Shown here piece by piece: positions 1-6,886 of a stretch of 10,634 bases of DNA (its first letter is position 1; each line of letters begins with the position of its first letter). A program made the translations under genes and the position numbers. The notes below the pieces were generated by a model. That model saw only the letters and a list, made by a program, of their open reading frames with translations. It ran no database searches and was not told where the DNA came from. Source of the stretch: Bacteroidota bacterium (GTDB taxonomy: Bacteria > Bacteroidota > Bacteroidia > Bacteroidales > Bacteroidaceae); NCBI GenBank assembly GCA_023458215.1, contig JAEXAJ010000053.1, forward strand, positions 1-10,634, written 5' to 3'.

Positions 1-12
1 TCGAAATCTTTG

Positions 13-20
13 TATCTTTG
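13..20 (+). promoter_or_regulatory. -7 promoter element for tRNA-Gln
   Basis: TATCTTTG matches the Bacteroides -7 consensus TAnnTTTG exactly and lies 28 bases before the mature tRNA 5' end. The -33 element would fall outside or at the left edge of the window, so only half of the promoter can be seen. Transcription would start at about position 25-28. Confidence 0.65.
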
Positions 21-48
21 CAACCGCAAAACAGAAATGGTTTGTTAT

Positions 49-119
49 TGGGCTATGGTGTAATGGTAACACTACAGATTCTGGTCCTGTCATTCCTGGT
101 TCGAATCCAGGTAGCCCAA
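49..119 (+). tRNA. tRNA-Gln (anticodon CTG)
   Basis: The sequence folds as a full cloverleaf. The acceptor stem TGGGCTA (49-55) pairs with TAGCCCA (112-118) and the discriminator is A119. The anticodon stem is 74-78 with 86-90, with an A-C mismatch at the loop-closing pair. The loop TTCTGGT (79-85) presents anticodon CTG at 81-83. The T arm is CCTGG / TTCGAAT / CCAGG (95-111). The anticodon reads CAG codons, so the tRNA carries glutamine. No CCA is encoded at the 3' end, so CCA must be added after transcription. It appears to be a single-gene unit with its own promoter and terminator. Confidence 0.96.
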
Positions 120-128
120 CTCGGAGAA

Positions 129-165
129 CCCCGTTAAGATTTTCTTGACGGGGCTTTCTGTTTTT
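129..165 (+). terminator. Rho-independent terminator of tRNA-Gln
   Basis: An 11-bp stem (129-139 with 143-153, one G-U pair) closes a TTT loop and is followed by the T-rich run CTTTCTGTTTTT (154-165). It starts ten bases after the tRNA end, so it ends that transcript and insulates the next gene. Confidence 0.9.
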
Positions 166-200
166 AGGCGCAATGTGTTCTGTAAGCCGGAAATATTAAG

Positions 201-208
201 TAATTTTG
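201..208 (+). promoter_or_regulatory. -7 promoter element for the AICAR formyltransferase gene
   Basis: TAATTTTG matches TAnnTTTG exactly, 25 bases before the start codon, implying a 5' leader of roughly 20 bases. No convincing TTTG -33 box sits 19-21 bases upstream; GTTC at 177-180 is the nearest weak candidate. Confidence 0.55.
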
Positions 209-233
209 TTGCCATTCAACTCAAATAAAGATT

Positions 234-1412
234 ATGGCAAAAGAACTGGAACTAAAGTACGGCTGTAACCCCAATCAAAAGCCGGCCCGCATCTATATGC
301 AGGAGGGGGAATTACCTATTGAAGTATTGAACGGACGTCCGGGCTATATTAATTTCATGGATGCCCTGAATGGATGGCAATTGGTGAAAGAACTGAAAGA
401 GGCGACTGGAATGCCGGCTGCAACCTCATTCAAGCACGTGAGTCCGGCTGGTGCGGCAATTGGATTGGAACTGGACGAAACGATGAAAAAGATTTATTTT
501 GTAGATAATCTGCCGCTCTCTCCGTTAGCTTGTGCTTATGTACGTGCCCGTGGTGCCGACCGCATGTCGTCCTACGGTGATTTTATTGCTTTGAGTGATA
601 TTTGCGATGAGGCTACCGCCCGTTTTATTAACCGTGAAGTTTCGGATGGAGTGATTGCGCCGGGTTATACTAAAGAAGCCCTTGAGATATTGAGTACTAA
701 GCGTAAAGGTACTTATAATGTTATTAAAATAGCCCCTGATTACCGGCCTGCTCCGATTGAACACAAAGATGTTTTTGGAATAACTTTTGAACAAGGACGC
801 AATGAGATTAAATTGAATGGTGATGAACTGTTTACTAACATTCCTACTCAAAACAAAAACTTCACGGATGCTGCCAAGCATGATTTGATGATAGCGCTTA
901 TTACTCTGAAATATACACAATCGAATTCTGTTTGTTATGTAAAGGACGGTCAGGCAATTGGCATTGGTGCCGGACAACAGAGCCGCATTCACTGTACTCG
1001 TCTGGCGGGCAATAAGGCTGATATCTGGTACTTGCGCCAGCATCCTAAGGTGTTGAATTTGCCTTGGGTGGAAAAGATACGCCGTGCCGACCGTGACAAT
1101 ACGATTGATGTCTACATAAGCGATGATTATAATGATGTCTTGGCAGATGGTGTTTGGCAACAATTCTTCACGGATAAGCCTGAAGTGCTGACAAGAGAAG
1201 AAAAACGTGCCTGGCTCGATACACTGAAAGGGGTTTCTTTAGGTTCGGATGCTTTCTTCCCGTTTGGCGATAATATAGAACGTGCACATAGAAGCGGTGT
1301 GGAATATATAGCGCAGGCAGGAGGTTCGGTGCGTGACGACCATGTGATTGAAACTTGCGATAAATATGGTATTGCTATGGCGTTTACCGGTATCCGTCTG
1401 TTCCACCATTAA
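234..1412 (+). CDS. purH: Phosphoribosylaminoimidazolecarboxamide (AICAR) formyltransferase, standalone
   Basis: This 392-residue cytoplasmic enzyme transfers a formyl group from 10-formyl-THF to AICAR to make FAICAR, the penultimate step of de novo purine synthesis. Only the transformylase domain of PurH is present; the N-terminal IMP cyclohydrolase domain is absent, and the protein begins with a short lead into YGCNPNQ. Expected active-site positions are visible: SFKHVSPAG with K67-H68, KYTQSNSVCY with N231, GAGQQSRIHCTRLAG with R251, SDAFFPF at 338-344, and a terminal RLFHH. The sequence follows the vertebrate ATIC transformylase domain closely, including QQSRIHCTRLAG and the final RLFHH, where common bacterial PurH proteins have forms such as QMSRV. 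Another protein must close FAICAR to IMP, so a separate cyclohydrolase or full PurH is expected elsewhere. The ATG follows an A-rich leader (AAATAAAGATT). The symbol purH refers to the transformylase function only. Confidence 0.93.
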   Translation: MAKELELKYGCNPNQKPARIYMQEGELPIEVLNGRPGYINFMDALNGWQLVKELKEATGMPAATSFKHVSPAGAAIGLELDETMKKIYFVDNLPLSPLACAYVRARGADRMSSYGDFIALSDICDEATARFINREVSDGVIAPGYTKEALEILSTKRKGTYNVIKIAPDYRPAPIEHKDVFGITFEQGRNEIKLNGDELFTNIPTQNKNFTDAAKHDLMIALITLKYTQSNSVCYVKDGQAIGIGAGQQSRIHCTRLAGNKADIWYLRQHPKVLNLPWVEKIRRADRDNTIDVYISDDYNDVLADGVWQQFFTDKPEVLTREEKRAWLDTLKGVSLGSDAFFPFGDNIERAHRSGVEYIAQAGGSVRDDHVIETCDKYGIAMAFTGIRLFHH

Positions 1413-1452
1413 GAGAGGGAGGAATTATATACAATTAATAAGTTACGCTCTT

Positions 1453-1505
1453 AAAAGAGAAGAACCCCGAAAGCAAAATAAAACTTTCGGGGTTCTTCTC
1501 TTTTT
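1453..1505. terminator. Bidirectional intrinsic terminator between convergent genes
   Basis: A perfect 21-bp inverted repeat (1453-1473 with 1484-1504) surrounds a 10-base loop. The stem has an ACCCCGA-type GC core and A-rich and T-rich outer ends, so each strand shows a hairpin followed by a U tract. It lies between the stop codons at 1412 and 1518 and can end both the rightward formyltransferase transcript and the leftward DUF349 transcript. Confidence 0.93.
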
Positions 1506-1517
1506 AATATTCTTGAA

Positions 1518-3371
1518 TTAATTCTCGCTCTTGATGCTATCATCAAGTACTTTAATCTTTTCTTTAACCAGATCGATATCAGCTTTCAGTTTCTCTACTT
1601 TGCGGTTGATTTCGGTCAGTAGGCTGTTGCCTTTCTTTGAAGACGCTGTCAGGAAACCCAAATTGTTTTCATAGGTTTGGAGTTCATTCTTCATACTATC
1701 TAAAGTGCGTACCAACTTTTCGCGTTCACGGTAAAGAGCCTGCGGACTACCATCTTGTATGGAACTGATGGAAGACTTGAAGTTGCTCAACTTCTTGTTC
1801 GAAGCACTGATGTTGAAGCGGTCAAACAATTTGTCTACCTGACTGTGGTATGACTTATATATTTTATCCTTTTCTTTAAACGGAACATGTCCTATGCTAT
1901 TCCATTCTTTCATCAAGCTGCGTACGAGTTGAGTGGCTTCTTCCGTGTCCATATTCTCGTCAATGCCGGCTAACTTATCTAAGATAGCTTTTTTCTTTTC
2001 CAAGTTTTCTTGTTCAACGGAACGTTGGGAAGAAGTAGCTTTGTTCTTCTGTTCGAAGAAGTAGTCGCAGGCAGAGATGAAACGTTTCCATACGGCATCC
2101 GAGTATTTCTTGGCAACCGGTCCGATTGTCTTCCATTCTTTCTGGAGTTTGGTCAGTTCCTCGGCGGTAGCTTTCCAGTCAGTACTGTCTTTTAGTGCTT
2201 CGGCTTTCTCGCATAAGGCACGTTTCTTATCCAGGTTCTCGTTCATGCCTTCCTTCAGAGTTTTGAAGAAATCGCCTTTTTTATGGAAGAACTCGTCGCA
2301 TGCCTTGCGGAAACGCTCGAATATCTTGACGTTCATTTTTTGAGGAGCAAAACCGATAGTCTTCCACTTGTTTTGCAAAGCTATAATTTCCTGTGTCTTG
2401 TTTTCCCATGAAGCGAAATTCGTCAACTCATTATAGTCGATGGCCTCAATGATTTCACAGATTACGGTTTTCTGATCGAGATTGTTTTGCTCGGTCTCCT
2501 TTAAAGCTTCGAAATGCTGCTGGTGACGACGGTTTACATTCGTAGATGCTACTTTGAAACGTGCCCATATCTCGTCCCGGAGTTCTTTGGCAACGGGACC
2601 TGTATCACGAAACTCCTGGTGCAGCTTCTGCAACTGGTGGAAGGCTGAGACTACATCCGGCTCTTCTGCCAGTTTCTCGGCAGCTTCACATAGATGTGTC
2701 TTGATCTCTAAGTTCTTTTTGAAATCATATTCGCGGAATTCGTTGTTCAGCTTCAGGAGGTCGTAGAATTTCTCAACGTATAGTTGATAGTTCTTCCAGA
2801 GCTCATTTACCTTAGTCTGCGGTACGAGTTTGATTTCATTCCATTGCTGTTGCAGTTTCTTGAATTCAGTATAGCTTTTGTTGGCGTCTTCGGGAGATTC
2901 AACCAATTCCTTCAGTTCCTCGATAATGGATAATTTGACCTGCAAATTTAGCTCTTTCTGCTTTTCCTGTTCGGCGGTGAGTGAACTTCTCTTCTCTTTG
3001 ATGACGGACATAATATTTTTGAATTCTTCTTCCACAGCATCTGGCTGAGGAATGAATTCTTCTGCGACACCTCCGTTTTCTACGAATTGTTTCTTTGCCG
3101 CTTCTTGTTCAGCATTATGTATTTTGTAGAAGATTTGCTTCAAGCCATCGATATCCCCTTTGGACGCATTTTCTACATCCTCGGCGATTTCTTTCAATTT
3201 GGCAAGAATCTCTTCTTTCGTGAGCTTCTGAACTGGCTCTGCCGGCTTTTCTGAAATCACTTCTTCAGCGGGAGTTTCTGTTGTTGCCGGTTCAGAAACC
3301 TCTGCTGTTTTCTTTTCTTCTTCTAATTCCGCCGGTTTTTCGGGGAGATTAGTGTCATGAGTGTCCGTCAT
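1518..3371 (-). CDS. DUF349 repeat protein
   Basis: This 617-residue, highly charged, probably cytoplasmic protein has no signal peptide or membrane segment. Residues 1-50 are acidic and rich in Pro, Glu and Thr, which suggests disorder. Five DUF349-type helical repeats follow at roughly 143-208, 220-290, 298-371, 380-445 and 455-520. Each carries a W/F-x-x-I/T-G-x-x-P/A-like core: QWNEIKLVP, EFRDTGPVA, KWKTIGFAP, EWKTIGPVA and EWNSIGHVP. Each core is followed by an aromatic/basic helix such as FERFRKACDEFF. Residues 540-615 form a likely coiled coil. DUF349 proteins have no well-established biochemical role that I can confirm. The neighbours (MgtE, KsgA) are ribosome- and Mg2+-related, but a link is inference. 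The gene reads into the shared terminator at 1453-1505. It may be transcribed with mgtE or from its own promoter in the 154-base gap. Confidence 0.88.
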   Translation of the reverse strand: MTDTHDTNLPEKPAELEEEKKTAEVSEPATTETPAEEVISEKPAEPVQKLTKEEILAKLKEIAEDVENASKGDIDGLKQIFYKIHNAEQEAAKKQFVENGGVAEEFIPQPDAVEEEFKNIMSVIKEKRSSLTAEQEKQKELNLQVKLSIIEELKELVESPEDANKSYTEFKKLQQQWNEIKLVPQTKVNELWKNYQLYVEKFYDLLKLNNEFREYDFKKNLEIKTHLCEAAEKLAEEPDVVSAFHQLQKLHQEFRDTGPVAKELRDEIWARFKVASTNVNRRHQQHFEALKETEQNNLDQKTVICEIIEAIDYNELTNFASWENKTQEIIALQNKWKTIGFAPQKMNVKIFERFRKACDEFFHKKGDFFKTLKEGMNENLDKKRALCEKAEALKDSTDWKATAEELTKLQKEWKTIGPVAKKYSDAVWKRFISACDYFFEQKNKATSSQRSVEQENLEKKKAILDKLAGIDENMDTEEATQLVRSLMKEWNSIGHVPFKEKDKIYKSYHSQVDKLFDRFNISASNKKLSNFKSSISSIQDGSPQALYREREKLVRTLDSMKNELQTYENNLGFLTASSKKGNSLLTEINRKVEKLKADIDLVKEKIKVLDDSIKSEN

Positions 3372-3387
3372 TGTATTTACTTTTTAG

Positions 3388-3405
3388 AAACGGGATGACC
3401 CGTTT
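3388..3405 (-). promoter_or_regulatory. Hairpin in the 5' leader of the DUF349 gene
   Basis: AAACGGG and CCCGTTT form a perfect 7-bp stem with a 4-base loop, 16 bases upstream of the DUF349 start codon. No U tract follows on either strand, so it is not a terminator. It could affect translation initiation or mRNA stability; a role is inferred only from position. Confidence 0.4.
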
Positions 3406-3421
3406 GGGTTACATTACGCTA

Positions 3422-3429
3422 CAAATTAA
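3422..3429 (-). promoter_or_regulatory. Possible -7 element for the DUF349 gene
   Basis: On the minus strand this reads TTAATTTG, 7 of 8 matches to TAnnTTTG. No -33 TTTG is visible, but two poly-A tracts (minus strand) at 3454-3460 and 3464-3471 lie upstream at UP-element distance. It is weak evidence for a promoter separate from mgtE. Confidence 0.3.
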
Positions 3430-3525
3430 TGAAATAAATTAATCACTTCATACTTTTTTTCTGTTTTTTTTCTGTTTATCTTTAATCTTTCCGGCTGAAT
3501 AAGAGGGTTGAATTTCAATATTGAA

Positions 3526-4872
3526 TTAAGATAACAGAACAGTGATGCCCATATACAACATCATACCTATAATATCATTGGTAATAGAAATAAACGGACC
3601 GGTGGCAATGGCTGGGTCTACTTTCAGCTTTTCCAAAGTCATAGGTACGAGTGTGCCGAAAATGGAGGCAAACATAACTACGGCAAACAGGCTGATTGAT
3701 ACTGAATAGGTGACGGTAGCGGTGCCTCCAAACCGGATAAAGTTATAGATATATACCAGTAAAGAAATGATAGTCGCATTGATGGATGCTACGATGGCTT
3801 CCTTGGCTACTTGTTTAAAAGTGTCTTTCGCATCGAGGGAGCTGTTGGCAAGACCTTGTACGATGATTGCCGATGACTGTGTTCCCACATTTCCTCCTGT
3901 TCCACCAATAAGAGGGATATAAAGAGCCATTTCGGGATGCATGGCGAAGGTTGAATCGAAGTTACCCAATATCATGGAGTTTCCTATTCCCCCTATCATT
4001 CCGATAAGCAACCACGGGAGGCGTGCGGATGTTTGACGCATTACATTATCATCAGTCTCTACATCCTGTGACAAACCTGATGCCAACTGGTAATCACGTT
4101 CGGCTTGCTCACGTACCTCGTCCATGACGTCATCTACGGTGATTTGTCCCACCAGCCGTCCGATACTGTCTACAACAGGAACGGCTACCAAGTCATATTT
4201 CTCAATGGTCTGCACCACTTCCTCGGTAGGAGTATCTACGTGAACAGAAATGGGATTTTTCATCATCACGTGTTTCACTTTCGAAACCGAAGGAGATGTA
4301 ATCATCTTCTTTAACGGGAAGATACCCTGTAGACGGTCTTCATCGTCAATGACGTATACATAATAGATCTCATCGAGCTTTTCGGCTTGCTGGCGCATCT
4401 CTTTCAAGCATTCGGGCATACTCCAGTTCTCGTTGACGGTTACCATTTCAGTACCCATCAAACCACCGGCGGTGTCTTCGTCGTACTTCAACAGATCGAC
4501 GATGTCGCCTGCTTGTTCAATATCTTCGATATGCGAGAGGACTTCTTCCTGCTTGTCTTCATCGAGCTCACGCATCAGGTCGACGGCATCGTCCGTATCC
4601 ATATAGTCCACGAAACGCTTGGCGATGGTTTCCGAAGGAAGTAGTTCCAGGAATTCTTTCCGGACATCTTCGTCCATTTCCACCAGTACGTCCGCAGCAA
4701 TCTCATTGTCGAGAAGACGGTAAACGAAGCGGGCCTCTTCCGGTGCAAGGTCATTGCATAGTTCAGCAATATCAGCCGGGTGAAGGTCAGTCAGGAGCAT
4801 TTTGACGTTTTCTGCGTCTTTCTGCTCTATAAGACTTTTGACTTTATCTATGTATTCTTCGTTTATTTCCAT
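3526..4872 (-). CDS. mgtE: MgtE-type magnesium channel
   Basis: This 448-residue inner-membrane Mg2+ channel matches the usual family length of about 450. A cytoplasmic superhelical MgtE_N domain occupies about 10-130 (HPADIAELCNDLAPEEA, then acidic helices). A CBS pair at about 135-255 (GLMGTEMVTV; VMMKNPISVHVDTPTEEV; DLVAVPVVDSIGRLVG) senses Mg2+ in this family. Five membrane helices follow at about 285-303, 312-340, 355-378, 388-411 and 421-447. The signature GGTGGNVGTQSS (323-334) and the conserved Asp in KVDPAIATGPF (D419), equivalent to the pore Asp of Thermus MgtE, are present. Acidic residues crowd the N and CBS domains, as needed for Mg2+-bridged closure. It lies 62 bases after ksgA on the same strand with no terminator between them, so cotranscription is likely. 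No M-box riboswitch is visible in that short gap. Confidence 0.95.
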   Translation of the reverse strand: MEINEEYIDKVKSLIEQKDAENVKMLLTDLHPADIAELCNDLAPEEARFVYRLLDNEIAADVLVEMDEDVRKEFLELLPSETIAKRFVDYMDTDDAVDLMRELDEDKQEEVLSHIEDIEQAGDIVDLLKYDEDTAGGLMGTEMVTVNENWSMPECLKEMRQQAEKLDEIYYVYVIDDEDRLQGIFPLKKMITSPSVSKVKHVMMKNPISVHVDTPTEEVVQTIEKYDLVAVPVVDSIGRLVGQITVDDVMDEVREQAERDYQLASGLSQDVETDDNVMRQTSARLPWLLIGMIGGIGNSMILGNFDSTFAMHPEMALYIPLIGGTGGNVGTQSSAIIVQGLANSSLDAKDTFKQVAKEAIVASINATIISLLVYIYNFIRFGGTATVTYSVSISLFAVVMFASIFGTLVPMTLEKLKVDPAIATGPFISITNDIIGMMLYMGITVLLS

Positions 4873-4934
4873 AAGATGAGTTGTTAAAGTCTATTGTCAA
4901 TACATTAATTATAAGAATAGATCAAAGGAGACTA

Positions 4935-5756
4935 TCAGTCTTCCATCTCTTTCGGAGAGGGGTTGGAGGGGAGGCTTTTCAGTGCTTCTTCCACTTGATT
5001 GGTCAGATTGATAAATTCTTGAACCGAGAGTTGTTCGGGACGCTTGGTGAACAAGATATCTTGTGTCAGCGGGCAGTCATTCCCCAATATCGGTTTTATG
5101 GAATTTCTCAGCTGCTTGCGTCGCTGGTTAAAAGTGGTTTTCACCACTTGCTTAAACAGCTTTTCGTCGCAGCCTAACTCTTGCGTATCGTTGCGCGTCA
5201 TTCTGATAACGGCACTTTTTACTTTGGGAGGCGGGTTGAATACATGTTCGCTTACGGTAAACAGATACTCTACCTTATACCATGCCTGGATCAATACACT
5301 TAAAATGCCATACGTCTTGCTTCCGGGACCGGCGGCAATACGTTCGGCTACTTCTTTCTGTATCATGCCCGTACAACAAGGTATAAGATCTTTGTTCTCC
5401 AGCATTTTGAAGAATATCTGGCTGGATATATTATAAGGATAGTTCCCTGTAAGTACAAAAGGTTTGCCGTCGAACAGCCGTTGCAGGTTCATTTTGAGGA
5501 AGTCGTCTTCAATAATGTTATCCTCAAGCTGCGGATAGGCTTCCCGCAGATAGGCAACGGACTCAAAGTCTACTTCCACCACCTTGACCGGACGCTCTTT
5601 CTTTACCAGAAACTGGGTTAATACACCCATGCCCGGGCCTACTTCCAATACGGGAAGTTCGGGACATGCATCCACTGTGTCGGCAATATCCTGCGCCACT
5701 TTCAGGTCTTTCAGGAAATGTTGGCCGAGAAACTTTTTGGGCTTAACTAATCTCAT
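4935..5756 (-). CDS. rsmA: 16S rRNA (adenine(1518)-N(6)/adenine(1519)-N(6))-dimethyltransferase KsgA/RsmA
   Basis: This 273-residue cytoplasmic SAM-dependent enzyme dimethylates two adjacent adenines in the 3'-terminal helix of 16S rRNA late in small-subunit assembly; its loss gives kasugamycin resistance in other bacteria. Visible motifs are KKFLGQHFLKD at 7-17, the SAM-binding loop LEVGPGMGVLT at 37-47, the acidic E61-x-D63 strand end, EDDFLKMN with D84-D85, the catalytic GNYPYNIS at 104-111, and FNPPPKVKSAV at 173-183. The catalytic tetrad is NYPY rather than NLPY, which I believe is usual in Bacteroidetes. The C-terminal helical domain includes FNQRRKQLRNS. It is the first gene of the leftward ksgA-mgtE pair. 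The ATG at 5756 directly precedes RLVKPKKFLGQHF, the normal family N-terminus. Confidence 0.96.
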   Translation of the reverse strand: MRLVKPKKFLGQHFLKDLKVAQDIADTVDACPELPVLEVGPGMGVLTQFLVKKERPVKVVEVDFESVAYLREAYPQLEDNIIEDDFLKMNLQRLFDGKPFVLTGNYPYNISSQIFFKMLENKDLIPCCTGMIQKEVAERIAAGPGSKTYGILSVLIQAWYKVEYLFTVSEHVFNPPPKVKSAVIRMTRNDTQELGCDEKLFKQVVKTTFNQRRKQLRNSIKPILGNDCPLTQDILFTKRPEQLSVQEFINLTNQVEEALKSLPSNPSPKEMED

Positions 5757-5772
5757 GTATCAACTAAATCGT

Positions 5773-5780
5773 TACTTTTG
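5773..5780 (+). promoter_or_regulatory. Possible -7 element for the YbhN-like gene
   Basis: TACTTTTG matches TAnnTTTG exactly on the plus strand, implying a start near 5787 and a leader of about 105 bases. No good TTTG is spaced 19-21 bases upstream (the nearest, 5736-5739, is 33 bases away). It lies inside the presumed ksgA leader, so the two transcripts' 5' ends would overlap. Confidence 0.4.
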
Positions 5781-5831
5781 CAGCGTGAACATAGGTAGCT
5801 GAATGATGCTTCCTGTCTTCACTTCACGGAG

Positions 5832-5839
5832 CAAAGGTA
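5832..5839 (-). promoter_or_regulatory. -7 promoter element for ksgA
   Basis: The minus strand reads TACCTTTG, an exact TAnnTTTG match 75 bases upstream of the ksgA start codon. The -33 position falls inside the GAAGAAT heptamer repeats, which read CTTC/TTCT there, a poor match to TTTG. Confidence 0.55.
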
Positions 5840-5851
5840 GTTCTTTTCAAC

Positions 5852-5879
5852 GAAGAATGAAGAATGAAGATTGAAGAAT
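5852..5879. repeat. 4 x 7-bp tandem repeat (GAAGAAT) in a divergent control region
   Basis: Four head-to-tail heptamers are present: GAAGAAT (5852-5858), GAAGAAT (5859-5865), GAAGATT (5866-5872, one change) and GAAGAAT (5873-5879). The tract ends 13 bases before the start codon of the rightward membrane protein and covers the expected -33 region of the leftward ksgA promoter. Confidence 0.9.
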
Positions 5880-5892
5880 TTAGAAAGACAGC

Positions 5893-6876
5893 ATGAATAA
5901 ACTGCTAAAAAAATCATTAAAAATAGTCTTACCTATTCTTTTGGGTAGCTTTATCCTCTATTGGGTGTATCGTGATTTTGATTTTGAACGGGCAAAGGAG
6001 GTCCTTCTATATGGTACAAATTGGGGATGGATGCTGTTCTCGCTACTATTCGGTGTGATGGGCGGTGTTTTTCGTGGATGGCGCTGGAAGCAGACGTTGG
6101 CACCGTTGGATGCTCACCCAAGAACAAGCGATTGCATAGATGCTATTTTTGTTTCTTATGCTACTAATCTGTTGCTCCCTCGTGTAGGAGAAGTTTCCCG
6201 TTGCGGGGTGCTTTCCAAATATGATAATGTTTCTTTTGCCAAGTCACTGGGTACGGTTGTGACGGAGCGTCTGATCGATACACTTTGCATTCTTCTGATA
6301 ACCGGTCTTACTTTCTTGGTGCAAATGCCAATATTCCTCCGTTTTTTTGAAGAAACGGGAACGAAAATTCCTTCATTGGTGCATTTACTGTCGTCTCCCT
6401 GGTTTTATGTTTCCTTGTTTTCGGTGATCGGGGTATTGGTACTGGTGTACTACCTGCTGCGCATGCTTTCTTTCTTCGAAAAGGTGAAAGGTGTTGTGCT
6501 GAATGTATGGGAAGGGGTAATGTCTCTTAGGAACGTGAAGAATGTTCCTTTATTCGTATTTTTTACGGTGATGATTTGGGTTTGCTATTTCTACCATTTC
6601 TATATTACTTTCTATTGTTTCGAATTTACATCGCATCTTAGCTTTCAGGCAGGGCTGGTGATGTTTGTAGGCGGAACATTTGCCGTGATAGTTCCTACGC
6701 CTAACGGGGCGGGCCCTTGGCATTTTGCCGTGATTACGATGATGATGCTTTATGGTGTGAATGCTATCGATGCAGGTGTTTTTGCATTGATAGTGCATGG
6801 CATACAGACGTTGTTGGTTATTGTTCTCGGCGTTTGGGGGTGGTTGCATCTTTCGTTAGTCAATCGCTCGAAATAG
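5893..6876 (+). CDS. YbhN / LPG-synthase transmembrane-domain family protein (flippase-like)
   Basis: This 327-residue polytopic inner-membrane protein has a short cationic N-terminus (MNKLLKKSLK) and then about eight hydrophobic segments: near 11-26, 44-60, 82-96, 124-147, 168-190, 216-243, 250-268 and 275-320. Family-type motifs are GGVFRGWRWKQTL (58-69), NLLLPRVGEVSRCGVLSKY (92-110), the TERLIDT segment (124-130) and VPTPNGAGPWHF (267-278). These match the UPF0104/YbhN family, the membrane part of lysylphosphatidylglycerol synthases, without the C-terminal aminoacyl-transfer domain. The family is often described as flippase-like, but the substrate cannot be read from sequence. The start ATG follows GAAAGACAGC, a weak ribosome-binding context. 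It is divergent from ksgA. No ordinary terminator follows; the long palindrome 50 bases downstream may serve instead. Confidence 0.85.
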   Translation: MNKLLKKSLKIVLPILLGSFILYWVYRDFDFERAKEVLLYGTNWGWMLFSLLFGVMGGVFRGWRWKQTLAPLDAHPRTSDCIDAIFVSYATNLLLPRVGEVSRCGVLSKYDNVSFAKSLGTVVTERLIDTLCILLITGLTFLVQMPIFLRFFEETGTKIPSLVHLLSSPWFYVSLFSVIGVLVLVYYLLRMLSFFEKVKGVVLNVWEGVMSLRNVKNVPLFVFFTVMIWVCYFYHFYITFYCFEFTSHLSFQAGLVMFVGGTFAVIVPTPNGAGPWHFAVITMMMLYGVNAIDAGVFALIVHGIQTLLVIVLGVWGWLHLSLVNRSK

Positions 6877-6886
6877 CCCTTTCTTT

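Noticed and set aside
525..1163. Open frame of 212 codons on the minus strand inside the formyltransferase gene
   Set aside because: It lies entirely antisense to a gene with clear family motifs, its translation shows no domain pattern, and no promoter or leader is evident. It is a shadow frame.
2010..2343. Plus-strand frames inside the DUF349 gene
   Set aside because: They are Ser/Phe-rich translations produced by the antisense of Lys/Glu-rich helical repeats and do not resemble a known protein.
4873..4934. Magnesium riboswitch before mgtE
   Set aside because: The gap is only 62 bases and shows no extended paired structure of M-box size.
4881..5436. Plus-strand frames of 98 and 130 codons over ksgA
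   Set aside because: They are antisense to well-conserved KsgA motifs and overlap each other in different frames, with no supporting signals.
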